Source: Bacillota bacterium (lineage in GTDB: Bacteria; Bacillota; Clostridia; Christensenellales; CAG-138). Taken from it: 33,312 bases of DNA. The DNA is taken from NCBI GenBank assembly GCA_016286445.1, contig JAEESS010000027.1:1-33312 (forward strand), given 5' to 3'. The notes under the pieces are model-generated. The model saw nothing but the letters and a program-made list of their open reading frames with translations, was not told where the DNA came from and ran no database searches. The position numbers and the translations under genes are program-made. Positions 7,209 to 13,913 of the stretch are shown piece by piece. Position 1 is the stretch's first letter, and every line of letters starts with the position of its first letter.

Positions 7209-7600
7209 GTGAAATGTGCGATCTGCCTATGTAAAGAAGCGGAGTGGAAAACGGAGCGAACGAGCGGTGACGATTTACGAAAGAATATTGGTTTACGCAG
7301 AAAACAAAAACATCGCCGCGAACGCAGCGACGTTCGCAATAACGCGCGCAATGAGGCGCGCAATACCCGCAAAGAGTTGGTAGCGACAGTTTTTCGTTGC
7401 GAAGGCGTTTACAACCGAGCAGAAAAACCGAGCGAGACATGGTACGCGCGATGGTACGCGCGGGAAGCGCGCGAACTTCCGCCGAAGCGAAGTGAAACGA
7501 AGCGGAGCTTGTGGAAGCGCGCGATCTGCCGCTGTAACGAAGTGGCTTGCGGAGAGGAGGAGCGGCGGAACAAGGCGAAGCGATGATTTGTATATGAAAT
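7209..7600. repeat. AAGCGAAGCGGAG-type dispersed repeat tract
   Basis: This purine-rich tract has recurrent phrases: GCGATCTGCC-TGTAA-GAAG (7218 and 7520), ACGAAGCGGAG, and GGAGGAGCGGCGGA (7555). Bases 7357-7390 align with 23544-23576, and the GGAGGAGCGGCGGA phrase recurs at 23649. The open frames across it encode Arg/Glu-rich low-complexity sequence without ribosome binding sites, so I call no gene. Confidence 0.7.
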
Positions 7601-7637
7601 AAAAAAATCGTCGCGAGCTAAGTGAAGCCCGCGACGA
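7601..7637 (-). terminator. Rho-independent terminator of the tRNA-Thr gene
   Basis: The arms at 7608-7619 and 7626-7637 form a 12-position stem with one mismatch and a 6-nt loop; leftward it ends in seven T (7601-7607). It begins 2 bases beyond the encoded CCA of the tRNA. Confidence 0.85.
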
Positions 7638-7639
7638 CG

Positions 7640-7715
7640 TGGAGCTGATGATCAGATTCGAACTGACTACCTCGTCATTACCAATGACGTGCTCTACCTA
7701 TTGAGCTACATCAGC
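7640..7715 (-). tRNA. tRNA-Thr, anticodon GGT
   Basis: The 76-nt gene, read leftward, folds as a standard cloverleaf. The acceptor arms are GCTGATG (7709-7715) and CATCAGC (7644-7650). The D arm has AGCTCAATAGGTAGAGC. The anticodon stem CGTCA/TGACG encloses loop TTGGTAA, giving anticodon GGT, which reads the Thr codons ACC and ACU. The T arm contains GTTCGAATC. CCA is encoded in the DNA (7640-7642). It is a lone tRNA with its own promoter and terminator. Confidence 0.96.
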
Positions 7716-7727
7716 GCTGCAACGCGC

Positions 7728-7756
7728 ATTATAACAAATACGCGTCAAGATTGCAA
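7728..7756 (-). promoter_or_regulatory. Sigma-A type promoter for tRNA-Thr
   Basis: TTGCAA (-35, 7751-7756), a 17-base spacer and perfect TATAAT (-10, 7728-7733) read leftward. The predicted transcription start falls a few bases before the tRNA 5' end at 7715. Confidence 0.87.
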
Positions 7757-7786
7757 GTCTTTTTTTCAAATTTCCGAAAAATGCCG

Positions 7787-8566
7787 TTATTCGGTCCTTC
7801 CGGGCTTGTTCTTCTCGTACAGGATCATGAGCCCGTCGATCAGAATATCCGGCTCCAGATGAAACCGGCGGCGGCACGCAGGCGCAATGACCGGGGACAG
7901 TCCGCCCGTAAGGATCGGCGTGACAGGTTCTTTGAGCTCGTCCTCAAGCCGGTCAAGTAGCCCGTCGAGCATGGCGGCGGTGCCGTTGATCGCGCCGGAG
8001 CGCATACAGTCGACCGTGTTGGTGCCGATGAGCTTTGCGGGACCGTTAAGGTCGATATACGGCAGCTGCGCCGCGTTTGCGGACAGCGCGTTCAACGACG
8101 TCCAAAGCCCCGGAATGATCATGCCGCCCATGTATTCGTTGTCGCGCAGAACGAGCGAAAGCGTCGTTGCGGTGCCCATGTCGACGATCGCGATCGGCGT
8201 TTTATACTTTGCACGCGCGGCGACGGCGGCGACGATCAGATCGCTGCCGACGCTTGCGGGGTTGTCCGTGCGGATATTGAGCCCGGTTTTGATCCCCGGT
8301 CCCACGACCATCAGCTCGACGCCCGTGAGGATCTTCACGGCGTCCGGCAGCACGGACTGTAAGTACGGCACGACCGAGGAAAGAATGCCGCCCTCGACCT
8401 CGCGGGGTGAGACGCCGTACAGCGTCAAAATCCCCTGGATGTCCAGCGCGTACTGGTCGGCGGTCTTGCTGCGGTCGCTCTTTAACCTTGCGGAAAAGAT
8501 CTGTTTGCCGTCGCAGATGCCGCCCAGAACGATATTGGTATTGCCTACGTCGATGGCAAGCAGCAT
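7787..8566 (-). CDS. coaX: Type III pantothenate kinase
   Basis: The 259-residue protein phosphorylates pantothenate to 4'-phosphopantothenate, the first step of CoA synthesis, in the cytoplasm. Family marks: the phosphate loop DVGNTN at residues 6-11; DMGTATT near 130 (ASKHA phosphate-binding); the pantothenate-side phrase PGLWTSLNAL; and GAINGTAAMLDGL near 190. CoaX enzymes are typically insensitive to CoA feedback and need a monovalent cation (family knowledge). The ATG at 8564-8566 has AAAGGAGG lying inside the end of the upstream gene, with only 3 bases between that stop and this start, so the two are one operon. No clear terminator follows; the tRNA-Thr promoter lies at once downstream. 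Confidence 0.97.
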   Translation of the reverse strand: MLLAIDVGNTNIVLGGICDGKQIFSARLKSDRSKTADQYALDIQGILTLYGVSPREVEGGILSSVVPYLQSVLPDAVKILTGVELMVVGPGIKTGLNIRTDNPASVGSDLIVAAVAARAKYKTPIAIVDMGTATTLSLVLRDNEYMGGMIIPGLWTSLNALSANAAQLPYIDLNGPAKLIGTNTVDCMRSGAINGTAAMLDGLLDRLEDELKEPVTPILTGGLSPVIAPACRRRFHLEPDILIDGLMILYEKNKPGRTE

Positions 8567-8569
8567 GGG

Positions 8570-9259
8570 TTATTCCTCCTTTTGCTCCTTCTGTTCGGTT
8601 TCTTCGATACACTGCGCGGGCTTCTTGAAGAACGGGATCGGCTCATAGCGCTTCAGCGCGACCGCAACGCCCTTTGCAACGGCGCCGCCGATCACGAGTC
8701 CGGTCGCCCATTCGATCAGTCCCTGCACGCCGACGACCAGCACCACGAACATGAGCGGGTTCACCGCGCCCTTGTTCGCCGCGAGGTTCTGCACAAACTC
8801 CGTGTGATAGAAGAACAGCACGATAAAGCCCATAAAGAGGATCGTGTTGAGCATCGGGGCAAGGAGCCCCCCCGCAAAGTAGCTCCAGATGCGGTGCCGG
8901 TCGAGCTTTTGGAAGACGCGGAACAGCAGTCCGGTCAGATACCCCACGAGCGCGCGCGTTCCGATGCATAAGAGAACCGTCAGAACCGGCGAGACCGCAA
9001 AGAACGCCGCGGTCATCAGCGACTTCCCCGTGATCGCATCGTACAGGCTCAAAAACCCGTAAAACGTGCCGAGGATCGTGCCTGCCAGCGGTCCCAAAAG
9101 CATCGCGCCGACGGCGATCGGGATCATGGTAAACGTCATGACAAGGGGTCCCACCGGAATCGAAGAAAGCCCGGTCAGCTTCATCAGCAGAATGACGCCG
9201 ATGAACAGTCCGAGCTCCGTGATGTAACGGGTGTTGACGCGTTTTTTCGTCTGTTCCAT
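8570..9259 (-). CDS. ECF transporter S component, probably for pantothenate
   Basis: The 229-residue integral membrane protein has about six hydrophobic helices. The first half carries the S-component signature: LTGLSSIPVGPLVMTFTMIP followed by VGAMLLGPLAGTILGTFYGF, including small-residue motifs where the helix contacts EcfT. The S component binds the vitamin substrate and relies on a shared EcfA-EcfA'-EcfT module, not encoded here (group II type). The close operon with coaX, and coaBC across the promoter region, suggest a PanT-like pantothenate specificity; this is inferred from neighbours. The start is the ATG at 9257-9259 with AAGGAGG upstream; the longer frame (to 9298) is a read-through of the leader. 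The C-terminal tail is charged (EETEQKEQKEE). Confidence 0.85.
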   Translation of the reverse strand: MEQTKKRVNTRYITELGLFIGVILLMKLTGLSSIPVGPLVMTFTMIPIAVGAMLLGPLAGTILGTFYGFLSLYDAITGKSLMTAAFFAVSPVLTVLLCIGTRALVGYLTGLLFRVFQKLDRHRIWSYFAGGLLAPMLNTILFMGFIVLFFYHTEFVQNLAANKGAVNPLMFVVLVVGVQGLIEWATGLVIGGAVAKGVAVALKRYEPIPFFKKPAQCIEETEQKEQKEE

Positions 9260-9384
9260 ATGTAATTGCCTCCTTACTTGTGTTCCCTTGGGATACACTG
9301 TTCAGATAATCGGAAACGCCGTCCGCGCTCTGCACTCCCGTCCCGAACGGGTACGAGGCGCCTGCGTCGTGCCTTTCCGCCTGC

Positions 9385-9413
9385 ATTATAGCGCAGTGCG
9401 GGCGTAAATGCAA
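9385..9413 (-). promoter_or_regulatory. Promoter for the ECF S component-coaX operon
   Basis: TTGCAT (-35, 9408-9413), a 17-base spacer and perfect TATAAT (-10, 9385-9390) read leftward. The leader of about 115 bases before the start at 9259 contains a CCCGT/ACGGG hairpin; I do not recognise a riboswitch in it. Confidence 0.85.
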
Positions 9414-9423
9414 GCGTTTTGCG

Positions 9424-9452
9424 TTGCAATTCCAGTCCGCGTATGCTATATT
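9424..9452 (+). promoter_or_regulatory. Promoter for coaBC
   Basis: TTGCAA (-35, 9424-9429), a 17-base spacer and TATATT (-10, 9447-9452), 30 bases before the start codon. It stands back to back with the leftward promoter; the two -35 boxes are 10 bases apart, so a single regulator could control both. Confidence 0.82.
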
Positions 9453-9482
9453 ATTGATACAGTCCAGATCGGGAGGGATCCT

Positions 9483-10673
9483 ATGTTAAGCGGAAAAACC
9501 ATCGTGCTCGGCGTCACCGGCGGAATCGCCTGCTTCAAGGCGGCGGCGCTCGCCAGTATGCTCAAAAAACAGCACGCGGACGTGCAGATCATCATGACGG
9601 AGAACGCGACGAAGTTTGTCACGCCTCTGACCTTTGAACAGCTCACCGGCAACAAGGCGCTCGTCGATACCTTCGACCGGAACTTTGTCCACGCCGTGGA
9701 ACACATCTCCGTTGCGGACCGCGCGGACTTCGTTCTGATCGCGCCGGCGACGGCAAACGTGATCGCAAAGCTCGCACACGGTCTGGCGGACGATATGCTC
9801 ACGACCACGGTGCTCGCCTGCCGGTGCAAAAAAGCCGTCGCGCCGGCGATGAACACTGGCATGTACGAAAACCCCGTCACGCAGGACAACATCGAAACGC
9901 TCCGTCATTACGGCTGGGAGATCGTGGACCCCGCCGAGGGGCGTCTTGCCTGCGGCGCGGAGGGAAAAGGGCGGCTGCCCGAGCCCGAAGACCTTTTGGA
10001 GGTCTGTCTTCACGCGCTTGCGCATGAAAAGGATCTATTAGGCAAACGCGTGCTCGTCACGGCCGGTCCCACGCAGGAAGCGCTCGATCCCGTGCGGTAT
10101 CTGACCAACCATTCCTCGGGACGCATGGGCTATGCGATCGCGGCCGCGGCGGCGCGCAGAGGCGCGATTGTAACGCTCGTTTCGGGACCTGTGGCTTTGA
10201 AAAAGCCCGCGTACGTGAACACGGTCGACGTCGTGACGGCGGAGGATATGTTTGACGCGGTGATGCAATACGCGAAGGATGCGGACATCATCATCAAGGC
10301 GGCGGCGGTCGCGGACTTCACGCCCGAAACCGTTGCGGACAACAAGCTGAAAAAGAAGGACAGCACGGTTTCGATCCCGTTCACGCATACGAAAGACATT
10401 CTGGGCACACTCGGAAAGAACAAGCGCCCCGGACAGTTTCTTTGCGGCTTTTCGATGGAAACCGAAAATATGCTCGAAAACAGCCGCAAAAAGCTCGAAA
10501 AGAAAAACCTCGACATGATCGCGGCAAACAATTTGAAGGAGGCCGGCGCAGGCTTTGCGGTCGAAACGAACGTGCTGACGCTGATCACGCGCGACAATGA
10601 ACTCGCGCTGCCGCTGATGAGCAAGGACGCCGCAGCGGACGCGCTTTTGGATGAAATTCTGAAACGCCTGTAA
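9483..10673 (+). CDS. coaBC: Bifunctional phosphopantothenoylcysteine decarboxylase / phosphopantothenate-cysteine ligase
   Basis: The 396-residue fusion carries out steps two and three of CoA synthesis: CTP-dependent joining of cysteine to phosphopantothenate (CoaB, C-terminal half), then FMN-dependent decarboxylation (CoaC, N-terminal half). CoaC marks are GVTGGIACFKA (10-20), a catalytic His in the FVHAVEHIS stretch near 75-83 and the PAMNTGMYENP motif near 120. CoaB marks are GPTQEALDPVRYLTNHSSGRMG near 193-215, the AAAVADF segment and NKLKKKD near 285 (the K-x-K-K substrate motif). The length matches the family (about 400). The start is ATG 9483 with GGGAGG upstream; an upstream in-frame ATG at 9408 lies before the promoter -10 and is rejected. 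A strong terminator follows 10 bases after the stop. Confidence 0.97.
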   Translation: MLSGKTIVLGVTGGIACFKAAALASMLKKQHADVQIIMTENATKFVTPLTFEQLTGNKALVDTFDRNFVHAVEHISVADRADFVLIAPATANVIAKLAHGLADDMLTTTVLACRCKKAVAPAMNTGMYENPVTQDNIETLRHYGWEIVDPAEGRLACGAEGKGRLPEPEDLLEVCLHALAHEKDLLGKRVLVTAGPTQEALDPVRYLTNHSSGRMGYAIAAAAARRGAIVTLVSGPVALKKPAYVNTVDVVTAEDMFDAVMQYAKDADIIIKAAAVADFTPETVADNKLKKKDSTVSIPFTHTKDILGTLGKNKRPGQFLCGFSMETENMLENSRKKLEKKNLDMIAANNLKEAGAGFAVETNVLTLITRDNELALPLMSKDAAADALLDEILKRL

Positions 10674-10683
10674 AACTGATTTC

Positions 10684-10709
10684 AAAAGACGGGTTCGCCC
10701 GTCTTTTTT
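10684..10709 (+). terminator. Rho-independent terminator after coaBC
   Basis: The stem AAAAGACGGG / CCCGTCTTTT around loop TTCG (10684-10707) is followed by more T. The symmetric A and T flanks could let it act in both directions. A second, weaker inverted repeat, AAAAACG/CGTTTTT, lies at 10719-10734. Confidence 0.93.
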
Positions 10710-10772
10710 ATTGTGCATAAAAACGAACGTTTTTCACACACTATCGGAAACAACCGCTTCGGAGGTTTTTCC

Positions 10773-11762
10773 ATGCATTTGACCCGCAAACAAACGATCC
10801 TGATCGCGTCGCTTTCCGGCGTTGCCGTACTGCTTTTGATCGGATTTCTGATCCTCTGGACGTATTTCCGCAGGAGCGATCCGATCCCCGCAGAACCGTC
10901 GCTTCCGCCCGCAACGGATACGCCTTCACCATCGCCGACGCCTTCGCCCTCGCCGTCTCCGACGGAAACGCCGACGCCGACGCCGTATATCCTGCCGCTG
11001 GTTCCGAGCGGCGAGGCAAACGTGCCTTCGACGATCCCCGCGGCGCCTGCGGCGTCCCCCTCCCAAACGCCGGCAGGTTCACCGGAGGCGGCGGGGCGAC
11101 TCGCGCGCGAGGGCGTATACAATGATGAGCGCAAGGAATTTATGGCGATCGGCACGCAGAACGGCGAAGCGATCGCCGTTTTGCTTGTTCGGGTGAAGCC
11201 GCCGGAGACGACGGTGGTCGCGATCCCGTGCGAAACGCTTTCAACCGTCTATACGCTCGGGGCGGACGCGAAGGTGATCAGCGTCGATACCGCCCCGATC
11301 CGCGCCGCAACGGCGCGCGCCGAAAGCGTGCGCGAAGGCTGCTGGAATCTTGTATGGGCGGTGAAAAACTGCACCGGCTACCGTGCGCCGGCGTATCTGT
11401 GCGTTGATTTTTCCTGCATGGAGGCGTTTTTTTCGTTCGCGCCGGGACTGTCCGCGGATGGAAACGAGATCGACCTCGACGCATTTTTACGGATGCTGGA
11501 CGAGCCGGACGAAACCCGCGCCGCTTCGATGGCGGAGCTCGGCGTCGGCGTTGTGGAGTATCTCAGCCGGGTATCGCTCTGGGACCTGCCTGCGTTCCGA
11601 AGCGCGACGCGCGGCTCGTTTACCTCCAGCCTATCGGTCCTGGAGCTTTTGCAGCTGATGAGCGATCTCAAAAAAACGAGCGCATTTTCGGTCGTCGTGC
11701 TGCCGACGGAACTGAAAAACGGCGCCCGTGTACTTTCGGACGCCGCCGTACTGCCGTTCTGA
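10773..11762 (+). CDS. Membrane-anchored LCP-like (LytR-CpsA-Psr) protein, divergent
   Basis: The 329-residue protein starts at ATG 10773 (GGAGG at 10761-10765). Residues 8-31 form a transmembrane anchor, and 40-105 are a Pro/Ser/Thr-rich wall-spanning linker with repeated SP and TP pairs. The domain from about 115 resembles the LCP fold, whose members transfer wall polymers to peptidoglycan from lipid pyrophosphate carriers. AIAVLLVRVKPPETTVVAIPCET (134-155 region) aligns with the usual dT-mLvridpekktv-vlSIPRDT. APAYLCVDFSCMEAFFSFAPGL aligns with the usual hyv.vdF-gf--lvdaiGGv. The pyrophosphate-contacting Arg-Asp of IPRDT is Cys-Glu here (153-154), so catalysis by the usual mechanism is doubtful. 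The LCP assignment rests on these two segments and is moderate. Confidence 0.6.
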   Translation: MHLTRKQTILIASLSGVAVLLLIGFLILWTYFRRSDPIPAEPSLPPATDTPSPSPTPSPSPSPTETPTPTPYILPLVPSGEANVPSTIPAAPAASPSQTPAGSPEAAGRLAREGVYNDERKEFMAIGTQNGEAIAVLLVRVKPPETTVVAIPCETLSTVYTLGADAKVISVDTAPIRAATARAESVREGCWNLVWAVKNCTGYRAPAYLCVDFSCMEAFFSFAPGLSADGNEIDLDAFLRMLDEPDETRAASMAELGVGVVEYLSRVSLWDLPAFRSATRGSFTSSLSVLELLQLMSDLKKTSAFSVVVLPTELKNGARVLSDAAVLPF

Positions 11763-11770
11763 CTGTCTCA

Positions 11771-11869
11771 TGCGCCTGCGGCGCAGTGATATCCGCGCTG
11801 CGCGCGGGTGATATACGCCTTCGGCGTGTGATATATCCTTGCAGGATGTGATATATGCCTTGCGGGCAT
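11771..11869. repeat. Array of five hairpins spaced by GTGATAT
   Basis: Hairpins at 11771-11785, 11793-11807, 11815-11827, 11835-11847 and 11855-11869 have stems of 5-6 bp and triloops TGC or TTC. Each neighbouring pair is separated by exactly GTGATAT (11786, 11808, 11828 and 11848). Stem sequences differ entirely from unit to unit while pairing is kept. The array starts 8 bases after the stop of the LCP-like gene. An 8-bp hairpin GATTCTCC-TGC-GGAGAATC follows at 11879-11897. Confidence 0.9.
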
Positions 11870-11910
11870 GTTCAGGAGGATTCTCCTGCGGAGAATCGTC
11901 TGATTATTAT

Positions 11911-11999
11911 GATGGCTGTGCCGTCAATTTATGTGCGAAGCATAATTCATGACCGTCAGGTCAATTCACGCGCGTAAGCGCAATTCATCCGCAATACGG
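11911..11999. repeat. Array of hairpins spaced by AATTYAY
   Basis: Hairpins at 11911-11925, 11933-11943, 11951-11962, 11970-11981 and 11989-11999 are separated by 7-nt spacers AATTTAT, AATTCAT, AATTCAC and AATTCAT. Stems are 3-6 bp and all different, with 3- to 5-nt loops. Confidence 0.88.
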
Positions 12000-12033
12000 T
12001 AACACGGGACGCCGGGGTCGGCATCCTCAACAA

Positions 12034-12155
12034 TCCCCCTCATCCGGTCCCTACGGGACCACCTTCCCCACCTAAGGGGGAAGGCTTTTGGTGCGTATCC
12101 AGAGGCTTCGCCCCCTTTAGGGTGGAGAAGCTCCGCGAAGCGGTGATGAGGGGGG
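12034..12155. repeat. Palindromic element of the CCTCATC family
   Basis: CCCCTCATCC, the hairpin GGTCCC-TAC-GGGACC (12046-12060), then CACCTTCCCC, an AAGGCTTTTGG segment, and the complementary end GGTGATGAGGGG. The overall ends are inverted. The whole gap 11763-12261 holds only repeats and no gene. Confidence 0.78.
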
Positions 12156-12161
12156 TATCAT

Positions 12162-12251
12162 GTGCGAAGCACAATTCATGTTCCTTTGGAACAATTCACG
12201 GCGAAGCCAATTCATGTGCCGAAGGCACAATTCACGTCGGCTCCGCCGTAC
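12162..12251. repeat. Second array of hairpins spaced by AATTCAT/AATTCAC
   Basis: Hairpins GTGC-GAA-GCAC (12162-12172), GTTCC-TTT-GGAAC (12180-12192), GGC-GAA-GCC (12200-12208) and GTGCC-GAA-GGCAC (12216-12228), plus a CGGC-TCC-GCCG stem (12238-12248), are separated by AATTCAT, AATTCAC, AATTCAT and AATTCAC in strict alternation. The array abuts the 3' end of the leftward ASCH gene. Confidence 0.9.
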
Positions 12252-12261
12252 TGAATAAAGA

Positions 12262-12603
12262 TCAAAGTTTCGCGATCCCGATCCCGACCACGCCGTATTG
12301 CCGCTGCCGTTCCAAGGAATAGTACGCAAGCATGTCGTCCGGGCTTGCCGTTTCAAGCTCCGTTTCCGTATACCCGCATTTTTGCAGCGGCAGCGCGCGG
12401 TATAGCTCCGAAAAGGTCGGGAAAACAGACAGGTCCGTAACGATCACGCGCATGCGCTCGCCGGTCTCCGTTTCGGTAAATGCGATCGTGTCGCCGATGG
12501 CGATCCTTCGCCGTTTTTCATCATACAGCCGCAGTTCGATCGTCTTTTGTCCGCTCTTGATCATGCGGAACGGCTCCGGGTCCAGCCGCATTTCGTGTTC
12601 CAT
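12262..12603 (-). CDS. ASCH domain protein
   Basis: The 113-residue single-domain protein opens MEHEMRLDPEPFRMIKSGQK and continues TIELRLYDEKRRRIAIGDTI, the hallmark of the ASCH family (beta-barrel related to PUA domains; proposed RNA-binding or nucleoside-hydrolysing role). The central G-D-x-I-x-F and the final VVGIGI strand fit the fold. The start at the ATG 12601-12603 gives a 16-base gap after the acyltransferase stop, with AAGGCGG upstream. A TTG at 12627 would add eight residues and overlap the upstream gene; I prefer the ATG. It is the last gene of the ddh-acyltransferase-ASCH operon. Its physiological role is unknown. Confidence 0.82.
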   Translation of the reverse strand: MEHEMRLDPEPFRMIKSGQKTIELRLYDEKRRRIAIGDTIAFTETETGERMRVIVTDLSVFPTFSELYRALPLQKCGYTETELETASPDDMLAYYSLERQRQYGVVGIGIAKL

Positions 12604-12619
12604 TGATCCTACCGCCTTC

Positions 12620-13894
12620 TCACGCAAGCCCCGGCTTTATGGGAATGCCCTTCTTGCGGCAGTCGGCAAAATAGAGCTCCTCGGTCGCGAGCGCCATCTT
12701 GGTGACGGCAAAGTCGCAGTCGTGCGGGTAAATGTACCAGGTGTCCTCGAGCGTATTGAGGTCGACGCAATCGCCGAATTTGCCGAGGTACTCGTATTCG
12801 ATGTGGCAAGAATACAGCGACGGCACGCTCTTTTCCATTTCGAACGGATCACCGTCCGGATCGACGCCCTGTACATGAAATCCGTTCATGTCGTGGCGCA
12901 TGACACCCTCGCCGAGCAGGATGAATTTCTTCGCGTTCGGCAGCGAGCGTACGGTCACCGGCATATCTCCGGTATCGTACGTCCCCGCTTCGACCTCGCC
13001 GCGTACATTTTCGCGTTCCCATTCGTACCAGTCCGGGATGTGGGAAAACTCCGTTTTGCCGGTCTCGGCAGAAAGAGACCCGTCCTCGTTGTAGAACCAG
13101 CGCTTGCCGCAGGCTTTGCAGAAAAGATGCGTGCCTTCGCTCGCCATTCTATACTCCGTTCTGCACGCAGGACACTGATACAGGATCTTATGAAGTCCCT
13201 CCGCGCGCTTTTCGTACGTCACGCGGATGCCTTTTTCCTTCTGCCATGCGTAATCGTCGTATTGAAATGCCCGCACCAGCTTCTCGTTGATCTCGTCCGG
13301 CGTCGCTTTTTTGAGCTGTTCCGCCGTAAACAGCAGCGTCATCTCCGCTTCCGTGGGCTTGACGCCGCGTTCGTGCAGGTTCCAGAACGGCGAATTGATG
13401 TGGTGCCCGTGGCAGATGAACGTGACGACCGGAACGCCGAGGAGCTTACAGAGCTTGCCGAGCGACGCGGGCAGCACCGCGGTCGTGCCGCACAAGGAAT
13501 AGCGCGCCTCGGGATAGATCACGTTGATGTCGCCGTTACTTACCACGCGCCGAAGCTGCCGGATCAGCGTGATATCGTTGGTGAACTTGCGCTTGCAGAT
13601 GCAGCCGACCTTCCGGAGAAGCCACTCGCGCCCGATGAACCCGTCGATCGCCACGACGTAGTTTGCGCGATCGGGGTAGATCGCCTTCGTCGCGACCTTG
13701 AAGTCCAGAAACGCGTTGTGGTTGCAAAGCAGCAGATACGGCGGCTTCAGCCCATCCACGCCAATCTTTCGGATGATCGCGCCGTGCTTTTTCACGTCCG
13801 GCGCGCTCAATAGATACGTCAGAGGACGCAGATACCACGCCGTGCGGTACGGCGGTTTTTTCATGTCGAAGCGTTTCAGCTTGCTCTGATCCAT
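12620..13894 (-). CDS. PlsC-like acyltransferase with C-terminal zinc ribbon
   Basis: The 424-residue protein starts at ATG 13892-13894 (GGAGGGGG upstream; longer frames overlap ddh and are rejected). The N-terminal half is a glycerolipid acyltransferase domain. It has NHNAFLD at 58-64, giving the catalytic H-x4-D pair His59/Asp64. VIYPEARYS at 126-133 stands where PlsC has F-P-E-G-T-R, and a VPVVTFICHGHH segment lies near 156-166. Such enzymes acylate lysophospholipids or related alcohols at the membrane. The C-terminal half has CPAC and CKAC pairs (242, 245, 260, 263) forming a zinc ribbon, followed by about 150 residues of unknown fold. The acceptor is unknown. It lies 19 bases after ddh in the same operon. 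Confidence 0.78.
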   Translation of the reverse strand: MDQSKLKRFDMKKPPYRTAWYLRPLTYLLSAPDVKKHGAIIRKIGVDGLKPPYLLLCNHNAFLDFKVATKAIYPDRANYVVAIDGFIGREWLLRKVGCICKRKFTNDITLIRQLRRVVSNGDINVIYPEARYSLCGTTAVLPASLGKLCKLLGVPVVTFICHGHHINSPFWNLHERGVKPTEAEMTLLFTAEQLKKATPDEINEKLVRAFQYDDYAWQKEKGIRVTYEKRAEGLHKILYQCPACRTEYRMASEGTHLFCKACGKRWFYNEDGSLSAETGKTEFSHIPDWYEWERENVRGEVEAGTYDTGDMPVTVRSLPNAKKFILLGEGVMRHDMNGFHVQGVDPDGDPFEMEKSVPSLYSCHIEYEYLGKFGDCVDLNTLEDTWYIYPHDCDFAVTKMALATEELYFADCRKKGIPIKPGLA

Positions 13895-13913
13895 CGGCGT
13901 TTCCCCCTCCTGC

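Noticed and set aside
7106-7586. Open frames of 88-125 codons in the repeat tract (both strands)
   Set aside because: They encode Arg/Glu- or Ser/Arg-rich low-complexity sequence built from repeat phrases; no ribosome binding sites and no family resemblance.
7601-7715. tRNA-linked integration site for a mobile island
   Set aside because: No integrase gene and no direct copy of the tRNA 3' end with an intervening island are seen. The 20-base match at 23670 belongs to the dispersed repeat family.
9260-9384. Riboswitch in the leader of the ECF S component gene
   Set aside because: A CCCGT/ACGGG hairpin is present, but I recognise no conserved core of the THF, FMN, TPP, cobalamin or preQ1 classes.
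11763-12261. Possible CRISPR array
   Set aside because: The constant parts are only 7 nt and the variable parts are 9-15 nt palindromes. CRISPR repeats are 23-50 nt with unique, non-palindromic spacers, and no cas gene is near.
12332-13813. 493-codon rightward open frame opposite the acyltransferase
   Set aside because: Antisense shadow crossing from the ASCH gene into the acyltransferase; no motif, low-complexity Arg/Asp content.
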